A stretch of DNA of 13,005 bases from OFTM34 sp047639415 (GCA_047639415.1 JBLINP010000112.1:1-13005), one strand, 5' to 3'. Positions 1 to 7,132 are shown, counted from the stretch's first letter. A program made the numbers and translations. The notes: generated from the letters alone by a model not told the origin.

Positions 1-16
1 CGACCTTACAAGGTCG
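1..16. repeat. Short inverted repeat at the window edge
   Basis: CGACCTT and AAGGTCG are exact reverse complements separated by AC, giving a 7-bp stem. It could be part of the decayed element that follows or of a structure extending beyond the window. A stem this short can occur by chance, and nothing else identifies it. Confidence 0.3.
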
Positions 17-90
17 TCTGCGGGGGCAAGTATCTGCAAAGTGCCAGCAGGAACCAATTCGAGGCGTTTTGCCTCGCGGTTCATGAATAA
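1..90 (+). other. Open frame entering from the window edge (29 codons), possible gene tail
   Basis: The first reading frame is open from base 1 to a TAA at 88-90. It encodes 29 residues that begin RPYKVVCGGKYLQS and end FCLAVHE. The stop lies inside the conserved end of the palindromic element at 79-100, so if this is a real gene tail the element cut it short. I do not recognise the peptide. It is short enough to be chance, and positions 51-82 also form a hairpin, which argues that much of it is element sequence rather than protein. The same frame continues after the stop into the VOC fragment, but the peptide before the stop does not look like a VOC N-terminus. Confidence 0.2.
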
Positions 91-100
91 TCCGGGCTAG
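51..100. repeat. Decayed palindromic element with CTAG-type end
   Basis: Positions 79-100 match the right end of the intact palindrome at 10026-10047 in 21 of 22 bases; the single difference is C versus T. Inside this end, 51-82 still folds as a hairpin: GAACC pairs with GGTTC, CGAGGC pairs with GCCTCG, and the loop is GTTTT. The matching outer left end is not present, so this is a remnant or one-sided copy. The core differs from the copy at 9943-10047, so the family keeps its ends while the interior varies. It abuts a VOC gene that lacks its N-terminus. Confidence 0.65.
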
Positions 101-378
101 GGATTGCTGAAGTACCGAAGCCAGCAAAAATAGCGACTCGGGGCGGAGCTTGGTTTGAGGCAGCGGACCTTCGTGTTCACCTTGGCGTGGACCCAAACTT
201 TCGAGCAGCGAAAAAAGCACACCCCGCTTTTCAGGTGACTTCATTGAGCCTCTTGGTTGAGAAGTTGCGCGATGCGGGAGTAGACGTGGTGGATGACGAT
301 CGCCTACCGGGATTCAATCGTGTGTACGTAAACGATCCATTCGGCAATCGGCTTGAGTTCCTCGAACCAGCGCTTTAA
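94..378 (+). pseudogene. Glyoxalase/VOC-family protein, N-terminus missing
   Basis: The frame from about 94 to the TAA at 376-378 reads as the last three quarters of a vicinal-oxygen-chelate (glyoxalase/bleomycin-resistance fold) protein of the small, unassigned hydrolase/dioxygenase-like type. Recognisable blocks are LGIAEVPKP, RGGAWFEAADLRVHLGV, FRAAKKAHPAFQV and NDPFGNRLEFLEP; the last carries the C-terminal metal-ligand glutamate typical of the fold. Members normally start about 25-30 residues earlier, with an IDHVQLA-like first strand and an AFYxxVLGL segment. Here that part is replaced by the palindromic element, with a TAA at 88-90 in frame. The only in-window start is a GTG at 187, which would give 63 residues and half a domain. 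The body has no frameshift or internal stop, so the loss looks recent. I infer it is non-functional. Confidence 0.75.
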
Positions 379-546
379 AACCTAGTTGCCCGCATTTTGC
401 CGGCGGCCGCCAGTGCGCGTACTGTTGCTCTTGAAAGCGACAGCCAAAGCGCGCGGGACTACGGTTTGGGGATGAGGCGTCATCAGTCATTGCTCGGTGA
501 CCTCGCTGATCGACCATCACAATTCACGTCCGAGTATGAAGCTGAC

Positions 547-1341
547 ATGAGTACTTTCCGTATTGCTCTTGCGAACCTAAGCATTCCTGCGACACCCTTG
601 GAATCCGTTCAGTCGGCAATCGTGGCGATTGCCGATGCGGGTCGGCAAGGCGCGAGTGTCATTTGCTTTTCGGAATGTTTCGTTCCCGGTTATCGATGGC
701 CAGATTCGACACTGCCTGCGCCTGATGCGGAATTTCTTGGACGCGCGCTAGTCGAAGTTGGGGACGCTGCTAAGGCGGCCAGCATAACGGTGATCCTGGG
801 GACGGAACGCGTCACAACGCAAGGCTTGCAAATCACCGCTTGCGTGTTTAATCCCGACGGCGCGATCGCTGGTTGGCAGGACAAAGTGCAGCTCGACCCG
901 CCGGAGGAAGCCATTTATCCGGGCGTTGGAACGGAGCGCCGAGTCTTCACTGCCGGAGCCTTAACCTTCGGCGTTGTGATTTGTCACGAGGGCTGGCGGT
1001 ATCCGGAGACCGTACGCGCCGCCGCGCGTCGCGGCGCGCAAGTCGTGTTCCATCCGCACGCTCATATTGCCGAGCCTGGGAGCTATCGACCTTCGACATT
1101 CGCCGATCCCGCGAACTCGTTTCACGAGAAGGCCATTCTGTGTCGAGCGGCGGAGAACACCTGCTACGTCGCGTCGGTGAACTGCGCCAGCGAGGGTTCC
1201 GGAACTACGTCCGCAATCGCTCGTCCGGATGGTTCGTTGCTGAGCTATCAGCCCTATGGACAAGCGGGCTTGCTTGTAGCGGATTTGGATCTGGAGGCAG
1301 CCACAGGGTTTCTAGCTGCTCGGTTGCGAACGCCTGGTTAA
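547..1341 (+). CDS. Carbon-nitrogen hydrolase (nitrilase superfamily amidase)
   Basis: This is a 264-residue protein of normal length for a single nitrilase-superfamily domain, which hydrolyses amide or nitrile C-N bonds in the cytoplasm. The catalytic triad is visible: Glu43 in CFSECFVPGYRWP, Lys113 in WQDKVQL and the nucleophile Cys146 in VVICHEGWRYPE. The fold continues with FHPHAH and a late conserved segment, CYVASVN (206-212), before RPDGSLL. The ATG at 547 was chosen because homology begins at STFRIALANLSI; a longer frame from 397 adds 50 residues of no recognisable character. The Shine-Dalgarno signal is weak. The substrate cannot be named: the sequence resembles the broad amidase/carbamoylase branches and is not clearly an omega-amidase, beta-ureidopropionase or NAD synthetase domain. 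It stands alone, with the VOC remnant upstream and a convergent gene downstream. Confidence 0.9.
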   Translation: MSTFRIALANLSIPATPLESVQSAIVAIADAGRQGASVICFSECFVPGYRWPDSTLPAPDAEFLGRALVEVGDAAKAASITVILGTERVTTQGLQITACVFNPDGAIAGWQDKVQLDPPEEAIYPGVGTERRVFTAGALTFGVVICHEGWRYPETVRAAARRGAQVVFHPHAHIAEPGSYRPSTFADPANSFHEKAILCRAAENTCYVASVNCASEGSGTTSAIARPDGSLLSYQPYGQAGLLVADLDLEAATGFLAARLRTPG

Positions 1342-1498
1342 TCCAGACGGCGGAATCGACTGAGGTGATTTCTCGCGACTCTGATGTGAAGTCAGGCGCC
1401 GTAGAGGTTCTCGGTGGAAACACAAAGCACTTTGCGAACGCGGTACATGCCAAAGGCCAATCGCATCGTTCGAGTGTCGCCAGTGCGAACGACGGTCG
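1342..1498. other. Convergent intergenic stretch with a possible minus-strand coding remnant
   Basis: This lies between the ends of the nitrilase and YjbR-type genes. No hairpin followed by a T-run is visible. On the minus strand a frame ending in a TGA at 1392-1394 encodes MRLAFGMYRVRKVLC and a short tail, and its codons look protein-like. It has no clear start of its own because it overlaps the YjbR gene out of frame upstream. It may be the decayed end of another gene. I do not recognise it. Confidence 0.3.
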
Positions 1499-1831
1499 TC
1501 AGAATTTCAATGCGTAGGATTCCTTGACCCACTTCTCCCAGATCGTTTTTGGAATCGGCATCTCTGCGGTAAATCTGACCGTCACCCACCCTTTGGATCC
1601 AGCTTGGTATCGATCGGGTTCTTTGGCCGCGAGCTTTTCGGCTTGAGACATTGATTTGTCGAGCTTGAACATCGCCTTGAAGCCGACGCCCTTCGCGCCC
1701 GGACCGATGAACAACAAGGAATGCTTGCCGACTTTGAATGAGCTTTGATTGCAGGAGCTTCCGACGGTGACGTCGTCAAGGGATGCGGCCAGTTTGCAAA
1801 TAGCGGCCGTCGGATCTTGGTTCTTCACCAT
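1499..1831 (-). CDS. MmcQ/YjbR family protein
   Basis: This 110-residue protein is of usual length for the MmcQ/YjbR (DUF419-type) family, a compact fold described as a double-wing DNA-binding or CyaY-like domain; its biological role is unsettled. The pattern is FKVGKHSLLFIGPG and GVGFKAMFKL at about residues 32-57, then EPDRYQAGSKGWVTVRF and a C-terminal helix IPKTIWEKWVKESY. The start is the ATG at 1829-1831; no strong Shine-Dalgarno precedes it. It is transcribed divergently from PgeF, sharing the 207-bp region 1832-2038, and convergently with the nitrilase. No catalytic residues are assigned for the family, so the call is at family level only. Confidence 0.8.
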   Translation of the reverse strand: MVKNQDPTAAICKLAASLDDVTVGSSCNQSSFKVGKHSLLFIGPGAKGVGFKAMFKLDKSMSQAEKLAAKEPDRYQAGSKGWVTVRFTAEMPIPKTIWEKWVKESYALKF

Positions 1832-1865
1832 GGTTGCTTGGTCGTGGAGGAGAATTGGAGAGCAG

Positions 1866-1897
1866 GGTGAATTCAGATTCCCGCGAGAGGTGAATTC
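1866..1897. promoter_or_regulatory. Direct repeat in divergent intergenic region, possible operator
   Basis: GGTGAATTC occurs at 1866-1874 and again at 1889-1897, 23 bp apart, close to two helical turns. It lies between the divergent YjbR-type and PgeF genes, where a shared regulator could bind. A further small inverted repeat, GATTG-AATC-CAATC, lies at 1945-1958. No convincing -35/-10 pair could be set beside them, so the regulatory reading is an inference. Confidence 0.25.
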
Positions 1898-2041
1898 TAA
1901 ATCAAACCGAGTTTATGTGCCGAGTATTTGGATGCAGGCAGATGGATTGAATCCAATCACGGTGTTGATGGTCATGGGCCTTGGATTTGGAAACCGAAGA
2001 GGGGTGTGGGGCGCGTCGTTCGCGTTGGCTAGGATGCTGTG

Positions 2042-2836
2042 ATGAGAAGAGTTTCTGTTGAGGTGGGGCGACTTGAGCGCTTTGAAGTGGAGTCGGGCTT
2101 AGTCGGGTATCGCTCACCCTTATTGTCGGAGTTGGGCGTGCCGCACGCATTTACGACGCGACATGATGGCGGGGGATTGGCACTCGAAATTGATGGGCGT
2201 GACGGCTCGAGAGGAAGTGAAGGGCGCTTGCACCGATTGGTCCAGTGCGATGACGTGCGGCCATTGTTGCGCGTTCGGCAAGTTCATGCCGACGGCGTGT
2301 ATCGCGTCGTGAAGCCTTTCGACAGTTTGCGAAGCGCTACGCCTCCAGACGCCGACGCGTTAGTTTCAAAGCAGAAGGACGGGCTTTTGATCATCCGCGT
2401 TGCCGATTGTGTTCCGATTTTGCTGGCCAGCTGTGACGGCGAGATGGTTGCGGCGATTCACGCGGGTTGGCGCGGTATGGTGGCCGGGGTAATCGAGCAG
2501 ACGGTGTCAGCCTTTGAAGGCCGCGAAATCGTGGCGGCGATTGGTGCGTCTATTTCGCTGCGAGCGTTCGAGGTGGGACCGGAAGTCGCGCAGGCCTTTC
2601 GCTCCACCGAATTGGCCGAGGTCATTCATCCCGGCCGGGAGGATCGTTCGCACATCGATTTACGAGCCGCCGCAAAATTACAGCTCGAGCGAGCGGGCGT
2701 CATTGGTATCGATAGCACAGACCGCTGTACCTTTAGGGACGAGTCTGAGTTCCACTCCTATCGCCGCGATGTTACGGGCGGTGCTGCGGAGAGTACGGGG
2801 CGCATGGGTGCCGTGATTGGCAGGCCATCAGTCTGA
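2042..2836 (+). CDS. pgeF: Peptidoglycan editing factor / YfiH-type purine nucleoside enzyme
   Basis: This 264-residue protein belongs to the PgeF/YfiH/LACC1 family (formerly called polyphenol oxidase laccase-like). Members are zinc-dependent and act on purine nucleosides (phosphorylase, adenosine deaminase). In E. coli the protein prevents misincorporation of amino acids into peptidoglycan precursors. The metal-binding signature is complete: His82 in RQVHADGVYRV, Cys123 in RVADCVPILLAS and His140 in AAIHAGWRG. AFTTRHDGG near the N-terminus and the C-terminal SYRRD and TGRMGAVIG also fit. The usual cysteine-rich block GPCIxxCCYEVG is here IGASISLRAFEVG, without cysteines. AGGA at 2031-2034 is spaced 7 nt from the ATG at 2042, which is why I prefer it to the GTG at 2039. 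It appears monocistronic here, not next to rluD or ftsZ as in many genomes. Confidence 0.9.
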   Translation: MRRVSVEVGRLERFEVESGLVGYRSPLLSELGVPHAFTTRHDGGGLALEIDGRDGSRGSEGRLHRLVQCDDVRPLLRVRQVHADGVYRVVKPFDSLRSATPPDADALVSKQKDGLLIIRVADCVPILLASCDGEMVAAIHAGWRGMVAGVIEQTVSAFEGREIVAAIGASISLRAFEVGPEVAQAFRSTELAEVIHPGREDRSHIDLRAAAKLQLERAGVIGIDSTDRCTFRDESEFHSYRRDVTGGAAESTGRMGAVIGRPSV

Positions 2837-2930
2837 CTCTTTCTAGATCGCGGAGATGATTCACCGCACTTACGATTTCCGCGCGCCCGTCCCCCGGTTT
2901 GTTTCGCGTTCCCTAAAAAAGAGAATCCCA

Positions 2931-3098
2931 ATGTCGCGCATCGTTTCACGCCTGTTCTTCGCATTGACCTATCTGTGCTTGGCTCATCCAGCTCAAGCGC
3001 AGTTCTTTCCCTCTGACGATACGTCGGCGATACGGAGCCAGGACAAAATCCACCGGGGCAAGTCAGAGGGAGCGAGCCATTTGGCTCGCCCCCTCTGA
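2931..3098 (+). pseudogene. Orphan signal peptide: secreted-protein gene truncated by palindrome
   Basis: An ATG at 2931, preceded by purine-rich AAAAAAGAGAAT, opens a typical Sec signal peptide. It has basic Arg residues (MSRIVSR), a hydrophobic core (LFFALTYLCLA) and an AxA-type cleavage site in AQAQF. About four codons after the cleavage site the frame enters the left arm of the palindrome at 3015. It then encodes only element sequence until a TGA (3096-3098) in the right arm. Nothing after 3146 continues a secreted protein, since the HrpB gene ends at 3165. I infer that the mature part of an exported protein was lost when the palindrome arrived. A functional secreted micro-protein is possible but unlikely, because its body would be encoded by the repeat. 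The identity of the original protein cannot be known. Confidence 0.55.
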
Positions 3099-3146
3099 CT
3101 TGCCCCGGTGGATTTTGTCCTGGCTCCGTATCGCCGACGTATCGTC
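3015..3146. repeat. 132-bp near-perfect palindromic element (GATACGG family)
   Basis: The two 65-nt arms are reverse complements with one mismatch (A at 3071 opposite C at 3090), around a TT centre at 3080-3081. The sequence runs GACGATACG, then GATACGGAGCCAGGACAAAA, then the GGGGCAAGTC segment to the centre. A second copy starts at 12949 and is identical over 55 bases to the bottom strand of 3079-3133. The element lies between the truncated signal-peptide ORF (+) and the HrpB stop (-), 18 bp beyond that stop. As RNA it would form a very long hairpin on either strand and could block or terminate transcription, but no T-tract follows. It encodes no protein and would need mobilisation in trans, for example by a RAYT-like transposase not present here. 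Confidence 0.9.
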
Positions 3147-3164
3147 GGGCTCAGCATCGACGCG

Positions 3165-5702
3165 TCACCTCCTCCGTTGCCGCGCCTTGGCCGTCAATGG
3201 ATTCTCTGGCCAATCGTGCTTGGGGTAACGGCGTCGTAGATCCTTACGGACTTCGCCGTACGTCGTTTTCCAGAAGCTCTCCAAGTCGTCCGTGACTTGT
3301 TGTGGACGCATGTTGGGTGCCAACAGGTGCATCAGTAATGTGACGCGTCCACCGGCGATGCGCGGTGTGCTCTGCATCCCGAAGAGCTCTTGAATGCGTG
3401 CGGCCAAGATGGGCGGTCGACCCTCTTCGTACGTGAGCCGAATGTTGTTTCCACTCGGGACAGTGATGCGTTCGGGCGCGTGACGATTGAGCGCTTCGAG
3501 CTGTTTCCAATCGAGCGCACTTTGCACAGCATCTTTGAGAGGCGCACGGTCAAGTTCCGCGAAAGAGAGCTTGTCGCCGCAAAGTTGCGGCAATAGCTCA
3601 ATCAGAAAAGCATCGTCGATGCGCGGCAGTTCGAGATCTGGCATCCATTCGTTCAGGCAGTGGATGCGCGCGACGAGGTTGATGAATTCCTTATCTCGTA
3701 GCGGCAGCGCTCGCTCCAGGTCTAGCGCAGCAGCATCGACTAAGGCTTGCGTGGAGGCTGCACAGCGTTTGAGAGTTGCCGGACGCGAGTCGAGTTCGAG
3801 GGTTCCAAAGCGCGTGATCTGCTGCGCGACGACGCGCAAGCTCTCTTGATCGAACGCGAGAGAGACTTCCGTGTGAATCTTTGTTTTGTCGAGCCACTCG
3901 CGGCGTACTTCGGATGCGTGGCTCACAATCGTTTCGCGTGCGCCGGCGAAGGCGTCGATACATATGAAGAGTTCGGCAGCTTTGACGCTCGATTCGCGCG
4001 CGACGCGAACACCGCGACCATCGATCAAGAGCGCACGTTCGTCGCCCGCCGCGCGGCGGCGCGCTAAACGATCTGGATAAGCGCAAAGCAATGCACGAGC
4101 GATTGCCTCGTCGGGGTTCACGGCTTGCCGGCCACCCCGTTTGTCGCGCTCAATACTCCGCAGCAGTTGATCGCGGACCCGAAGCAGGTTGCGAGCCGCT
4201 ACCGGATTCAAATCGCCATCGCGCCGACCGGAATCTTCGAACTCCATCAACGCGTGCAACTGATCAACTAAATCGGAGTCGAAGTGACTCGTCGAAGAGT
4301 GCCTGACTCGGGCACCTCGTTTGAAGGGCGACCGTTCCGAGAGCATGGCCGCACAAGTCGCGGCTTCAAAGCTCACGCCGGTCGTTGCTCCTTCAACGAG
4401 TAATCTCGCGAGCCGTGGATGAAGCGGCAGTTTGGATATCTGCTTCCCAATTTCGAGCAGTCTGCACTTGCCGCTCGCGCCAAGTTCAATGGCGCCGATG
4501 TTGACCAGCAATTTGAGCGCTACCTCGATGGCCGCTTGTGGGGGAGCTTCGAACCACGGGAAACTCGTCGGAGTGGACTCGCCGAAGGCAATCAGTTCGA
4601 GTAAGGCGCCGGCGACATCGACTCGCCGGACTTCAGGCTCCTCTTCTGGCGGACGCGTTCGATCCTCATGTTCCGTCCACAGTCGCAAGCACCGCCCAGG
4701 CGCTGTACGACCTGCACGCCCCGCGCGTTGTTGTGCGGAAGCGTTTGAGATCGGACCGAGCGTCAATTGATTCAGGCCGCGAGATGGATCGTGCTTGAGC
4801 GTGCGCGATAAGCCGGTATCAACAACTGCTGTAATATTCGGCAGCGTGAGTGAGGTCTCCGCGACATTGGTGGCCAGGTAAACCGCACGCGTCGATTGCA
4901 CCTTCAAGGCGCGATCTTGCTCCTCCGGAGATTGGTCGCCGTAGAGTTGAAAGAGCTGAATGCCAGCCTGCTGCATTGCGGAGTCGATCAAACTCGCCGT
5001 ACGTTTGATTTCTCCCACGCCGGGATGAAAGACCAACACGTTGCCGGTTGTGCTGTCGAGGGCGCGTCGAATTCCGTCACGCACCGTTTCGGATGAAGGT
5101 CCACCGCGTTCGGCAACTTGCCTGCCCGACAGATATTCGATTTCGACGGGATAGCTCCGGCCTTGACTCTCGACCAGCGGAGGTTGACCCAAGAACTCGA
5201 GCAACGGTCCCGTGTTCAACGTCGCCGACATGACGACGAGCTTCAAGTCTTCGCGCACGTCGAGTTGCACGCGACGAGCGAGGGCTAGTGAAAGGTCGCC
5301 ATCGAGATTGCGCTCGTGGAACTCATCGAAGATGACCAGTCCAACGCCTTCTAGGAAAGGATCGCCTTGCAGGCGTCGCAAGAACAGGCCTTCAGTGACG
5401 AACGTGATACGTGTATCGCGCGAGCGTTTGGAGTCGAAGCGCACTTGATAGCCGACCTCGCCGCCAAGTTTGGCGTTGCGTTCACTGGCGGTACGCCGCG
5501 CCGCCGCCCGTGCGGCCAATCGCCGCGGTTCGAGCACGATCACTTCACCGTTGCCCGCCAAACCTGCGTCCAGTAGAGCACCTGGAACTCGCGTCGTCTT
5601 ACCCGCTCCTGTTGGCGCGCGCAAAAGCACCGCTTGGTTTGCGCGCACCGCTTCGCACAGCTCCGCCAGAACGTCGTCGATTGGCAGGCTGGTTGGGGTC
5701 AA
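3165..5702 (-). CDS. hrpB: ATP-dependent helicase HrpB (DEAH/RHA type)
   Basis: This is a large DEAH/RHA helicase of about 845 residues (E. coli HrpB has 809). RecA-like domain 1 carries Walker A APTGAGKT (29-36), the DEFH box (126-129, IFDEFHERN) and SAT (159-161). Domain 2 carries NVAETSLTLP (about 279-288) and QQRAGRAGR (about 324-332). The HrpB-specific C-terminus ends YPKHDWPENPL followed by a basic tail. HrpB proteins are cytoplasmic NTP-driven nucleic-acid helicases whose role in most bacteria is unclear. I chose the TTG at 5700-5702 because it gives MTPTSLPIDDVL, which matches the normal HrpB N-terminus. An upstream TTG at 5753 overlaps the SGNH stop as TTGA and would add 17 residues, 11 of them encoded by the palindrome at 5721-5759. 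Neither start has a strong Shine-Dalgarno. The palindrome separates HrpB from the SGNH gene. Confidence 0.92.
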   Translation of the reverse strand: MTPTSLPIDDVLAELCEAVRANQAVLLRAPTGAGKTTRVPGALLDAGLAGNGEVIVLEPRRLAARAAARRTASERNAKLGGEVGYQVRFDSKRSRDTRITFVTEGLFLRRLQGDPFLEGVGLVIFDEFHERNLDGDLSLALARRVQLDVREDLKLVVMSATLNTGPLLEFLGQPPLVESQGRSYPVEIEYLSGRQVAERGGPSSETVRDGIRRALDSTTGNVLVFHPGVGEIKRTASLIDSAMQQAGIQLFQLYGDQSPEEQDRALKVQSTRAVYLATNVAETSLTLPNITAVVDTGLSRTLKHDPSRGLNQLTLGPISNASAQQRAGRAGRTAPGRCLRLWTEHEDRTRPPEEEPEVRRVDVAGALLELIAFGESTPTSFPWFEAPPQAAIEVALKLLVNIGAIELGASGKCRLLEIGKQISKLPLHPRLARLLVEGATTGVSFEAATCAAMLSERSPFKRGARVRHSSTSHFDSDLVDQLHALMEFEDSGRRDGDLNPVAARNLLRVRDQLLRSIERDKRGGRQAVNPDEAIARALLCAYPDRLARRRAAGDERALLIDGRGVRVARESSVKAAELFICIDAFAGARETIVSHASEVRREWLDKTKIHTEVSLAFDQESLRVVAQQITRFGTLELDSRPATLKRCAASTQALVDAAALDLERALPLRDKEFINLVARIHCLNEWMPDLELPRIDDAFLIELLPQLCGDKLSFAELDRAPLKDAVQSALDWKQLEALNRHAPERITVPSGNNIRLTYEEGRPPILAARIQELFGMQSTPRIAGGRVTLLMHLLAPNMRPQQVTDDLESFWKTTYGEVRKDLRRRYPKHDWPENPLTAKARQRRR

Positions 5703-5720
5703 AACGTAGGGTTGTAGATT

Positions 5721-5759
5721 GATCCGTTGATACGGTGTCTGACACCGTATCAACGGATC
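5721..5759. repeat. 39-bp perfect palindrome between SGNH hydrolase and HrpB
   Basis: The arms 5721-5739 and 5741-5759 are exact reverse complements around T5740; the centre reads GGTGTCTGACACC. TGATACGG and its complement flank the centre, matching the GATACGG theme of the larger palindromes. On the minus strand it supplies the last two codons and the TGA stop of the SGNH gene and lies over the upstream end of HrpB. It could act as a hairpin attenuator or mRNA-end stabiliser between the two genes; there is no T-run to make it a classical terminator. Confidence 0.85.
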
Positions 5760-7132
5760 TCGACCATCACGCCCTCTGAGAATCGCGAGAGGCGTCGGTC
5801 GGTCTTGCTGATCGTGATCATGTAACCAGCGCGGAAGCGAGTTCCGATAGGGTCGTCGCTTTCGGTTTTTAGATCGAGTAGAGGTTGGAGCGAAATGCGC
5901 GCGTTACCTTTTTTGTCGAAGGTTCCGTGCATGCCTTCGGTGCGATGACACCATCGGAAAATCGGATCACTTTCGGCTATCTCGAAGTAGGGCCGAATGG
6001 GCGGATCCGGGCCATCGGTGTGCAAGTCCCACAAGAGGAGGATGAAATCGCGTCCCGCTTGTTCGTTTTTTATTTCGATCGCGAGATCGTTCGTGTCGAG
6101 CGTTCCGACTAGCTGAACGGGCGGTACGTGGCGTTCGTGTTTGGATAGGTTCTCGAGCGGATCCTCGAGCGGGGGACCCGAGGCTATTCCGAGGTCGACC
6201 AGCTTGTTGTATGCCATTCGCGCAATGACTTCATAGCCGAGAGCGCGCGGGTGATAGTCCGCATAAAAGACGTCGCCGAAACCCACGCGACTGACAAGTT
6301 CGGCTACACGCGGAGCGGGCTCGACGAAGGGAATTCCGAGCTCCTCCGACGTGCGCCTCAAGATCGGATTGGCTTGCCCGTAGGTCTTCGAGTGGCTGCC
6401 GTAGCCGACGAGCACCAATCGGTCGCCGATGATTTCGTGGAGGCGCTTCAGGTTCTTTTCGAGGTTGGGCAAAAGCAGCGCGTCCGAAGGGCGATTGACG
6501 GTTTGTTCTCCGTTGAACCGCAGCAACTCTTCGCCTTGTCGGTTTTTGAACGTGTAGGTTTTACCGCGCTCTTCGGTTTCTTCAATCAACTCTGCATCGG
6601 CGTGAACGCGTGGTTCAAGGTCGAGCTCCCCACGCGCTTCGCGTCGTCGCTGTTCGTAGAGTCGCCATACTTTGACCAGGCGGAAGTCATCCCAAAAGGG
6701 TGGTTCGAGGTAATCGATGCCCGCTGCCGGTTTCCAAGCCCAAGCATCGTTCGCGCCGATGGTGAGCAACACGACGTCGGGCTTGACGCGCTCGAGTTCA
6801 CCGTCGATCACGTCCAGAATGTGTGTCGAACCCAAACCCGGTACCGCCAAGTTGACGACTTGATAGGGAGTGCCCGCCTCGCGAGTATCGAGAAGTGTTT
6901 GCAGTTGTCCGGGGTAACTTGCCTCGGGAGTTTCCCACAAACCGAACGCGTTCGAGTCGCCGTGACACAGGATGGTCAATCCCGCTTCGTTCGCTTCCTC
7001 GCCACGTCCGGAGAGCGCGTAGGAAATCCAACCAGCACAACGCAAGCCCAGTTCGCCGAGGACGACTCCGGCGACGAGTCCAATCAAAATGGCGACAAGC
7101 TTTTTGTGGAGCGGGCGGGTGGAAGCGTTCAT
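5750..7132 (-). CDS. Membrane-anchored SGNH/GDSL-type hydrolase
   Basis: This 460-residue protein has a hydrophobic N-terminal segment (about 12-35) after a short basic leader. That fits an uncleaved anchor with the domain outside the cytoplasmic membrane. The SGNH blocks are in order: GDS with the nucleophile Ser60 (CHGDSNAFGLWE), a block II glycine in NLAVPGLG, GAND with Asn128, and DYHP with Asp292 and His294. Residues from about 330 form a second, unrecognised domain, probably beta-rich. SGNH enzymes deacylate lipids or deacetylate polysaccharides; the substrate here is unknown. The ATG at 7130-7132 is preferred; a GTG at 7150 would add six residues. An extended -10-like TGCTATATT lies only a few bases upstream of the ATG on the minus strand. 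The last two codons and the stop come from the palindrome, so the native C-terminus may have been altered. Confidence 0.88.
   Translation of the reverse strand: MNASTRPLHKKLVAILIGLVAGVVLGELGLRCAGWISYALSGRGEEANEAGLTILCHGDSNAFGLWETPEASYPGQLQTLLDTREAGTPYQVVNLAVPGLGSTHILDVIDGELERVKPDVVLLTIGANDAWAWKPAAGIDYLEPPFWDDFRLVKVWRLYEQRRREARGELDLEPRVHADAELIEETEERGKTYTFKNRQGEELLRFNGEQTVNRPSDALLLPNLEKNLKRLHEIIGDRLVLVGYGSHSKTYGQANPILRRTSEELGIPFVEPAPRVAELVSRVGFGDVFYADYHPRALGYEVIARMAYNKLVDLGIASGPPLEDPLENLSKHERHVPPVQLVGTLDTNDLAIEIKNEQAGRDFILLLWDLHTDGPDPPIRPYFEIAESDPIFRWCHRTEGMHGTFDKKGNARISLQPLLDLKTESDDPIGTRFRAGYMITISKTDRRLSRFSEGVMVEIR

Noticed and set aside
873..1517. Open frame of 214 codons in another phase of the nitrilase gene
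   Set aside because: The nitrilase frame carries the full Glu-Lys-Cys triad; this alternative is rich in Arg and Ser and has no domain.
1749..2042. Possible 97-codon gene just upstream of PgeF with an overlapping stop
   Set aside because: Its first part is antisense to the start of the YjbR-type gene and the rest lies in the divergent promoter region; the peptide has no recognisable features.
3015..3146. Classical Rho-independent terminators at the palindromes
   Set aside because: The stems are far longer than usual terminators and none is followed by a T-tract on either strand. A transcription-blocking effect is possible but is not shown by the sequence.
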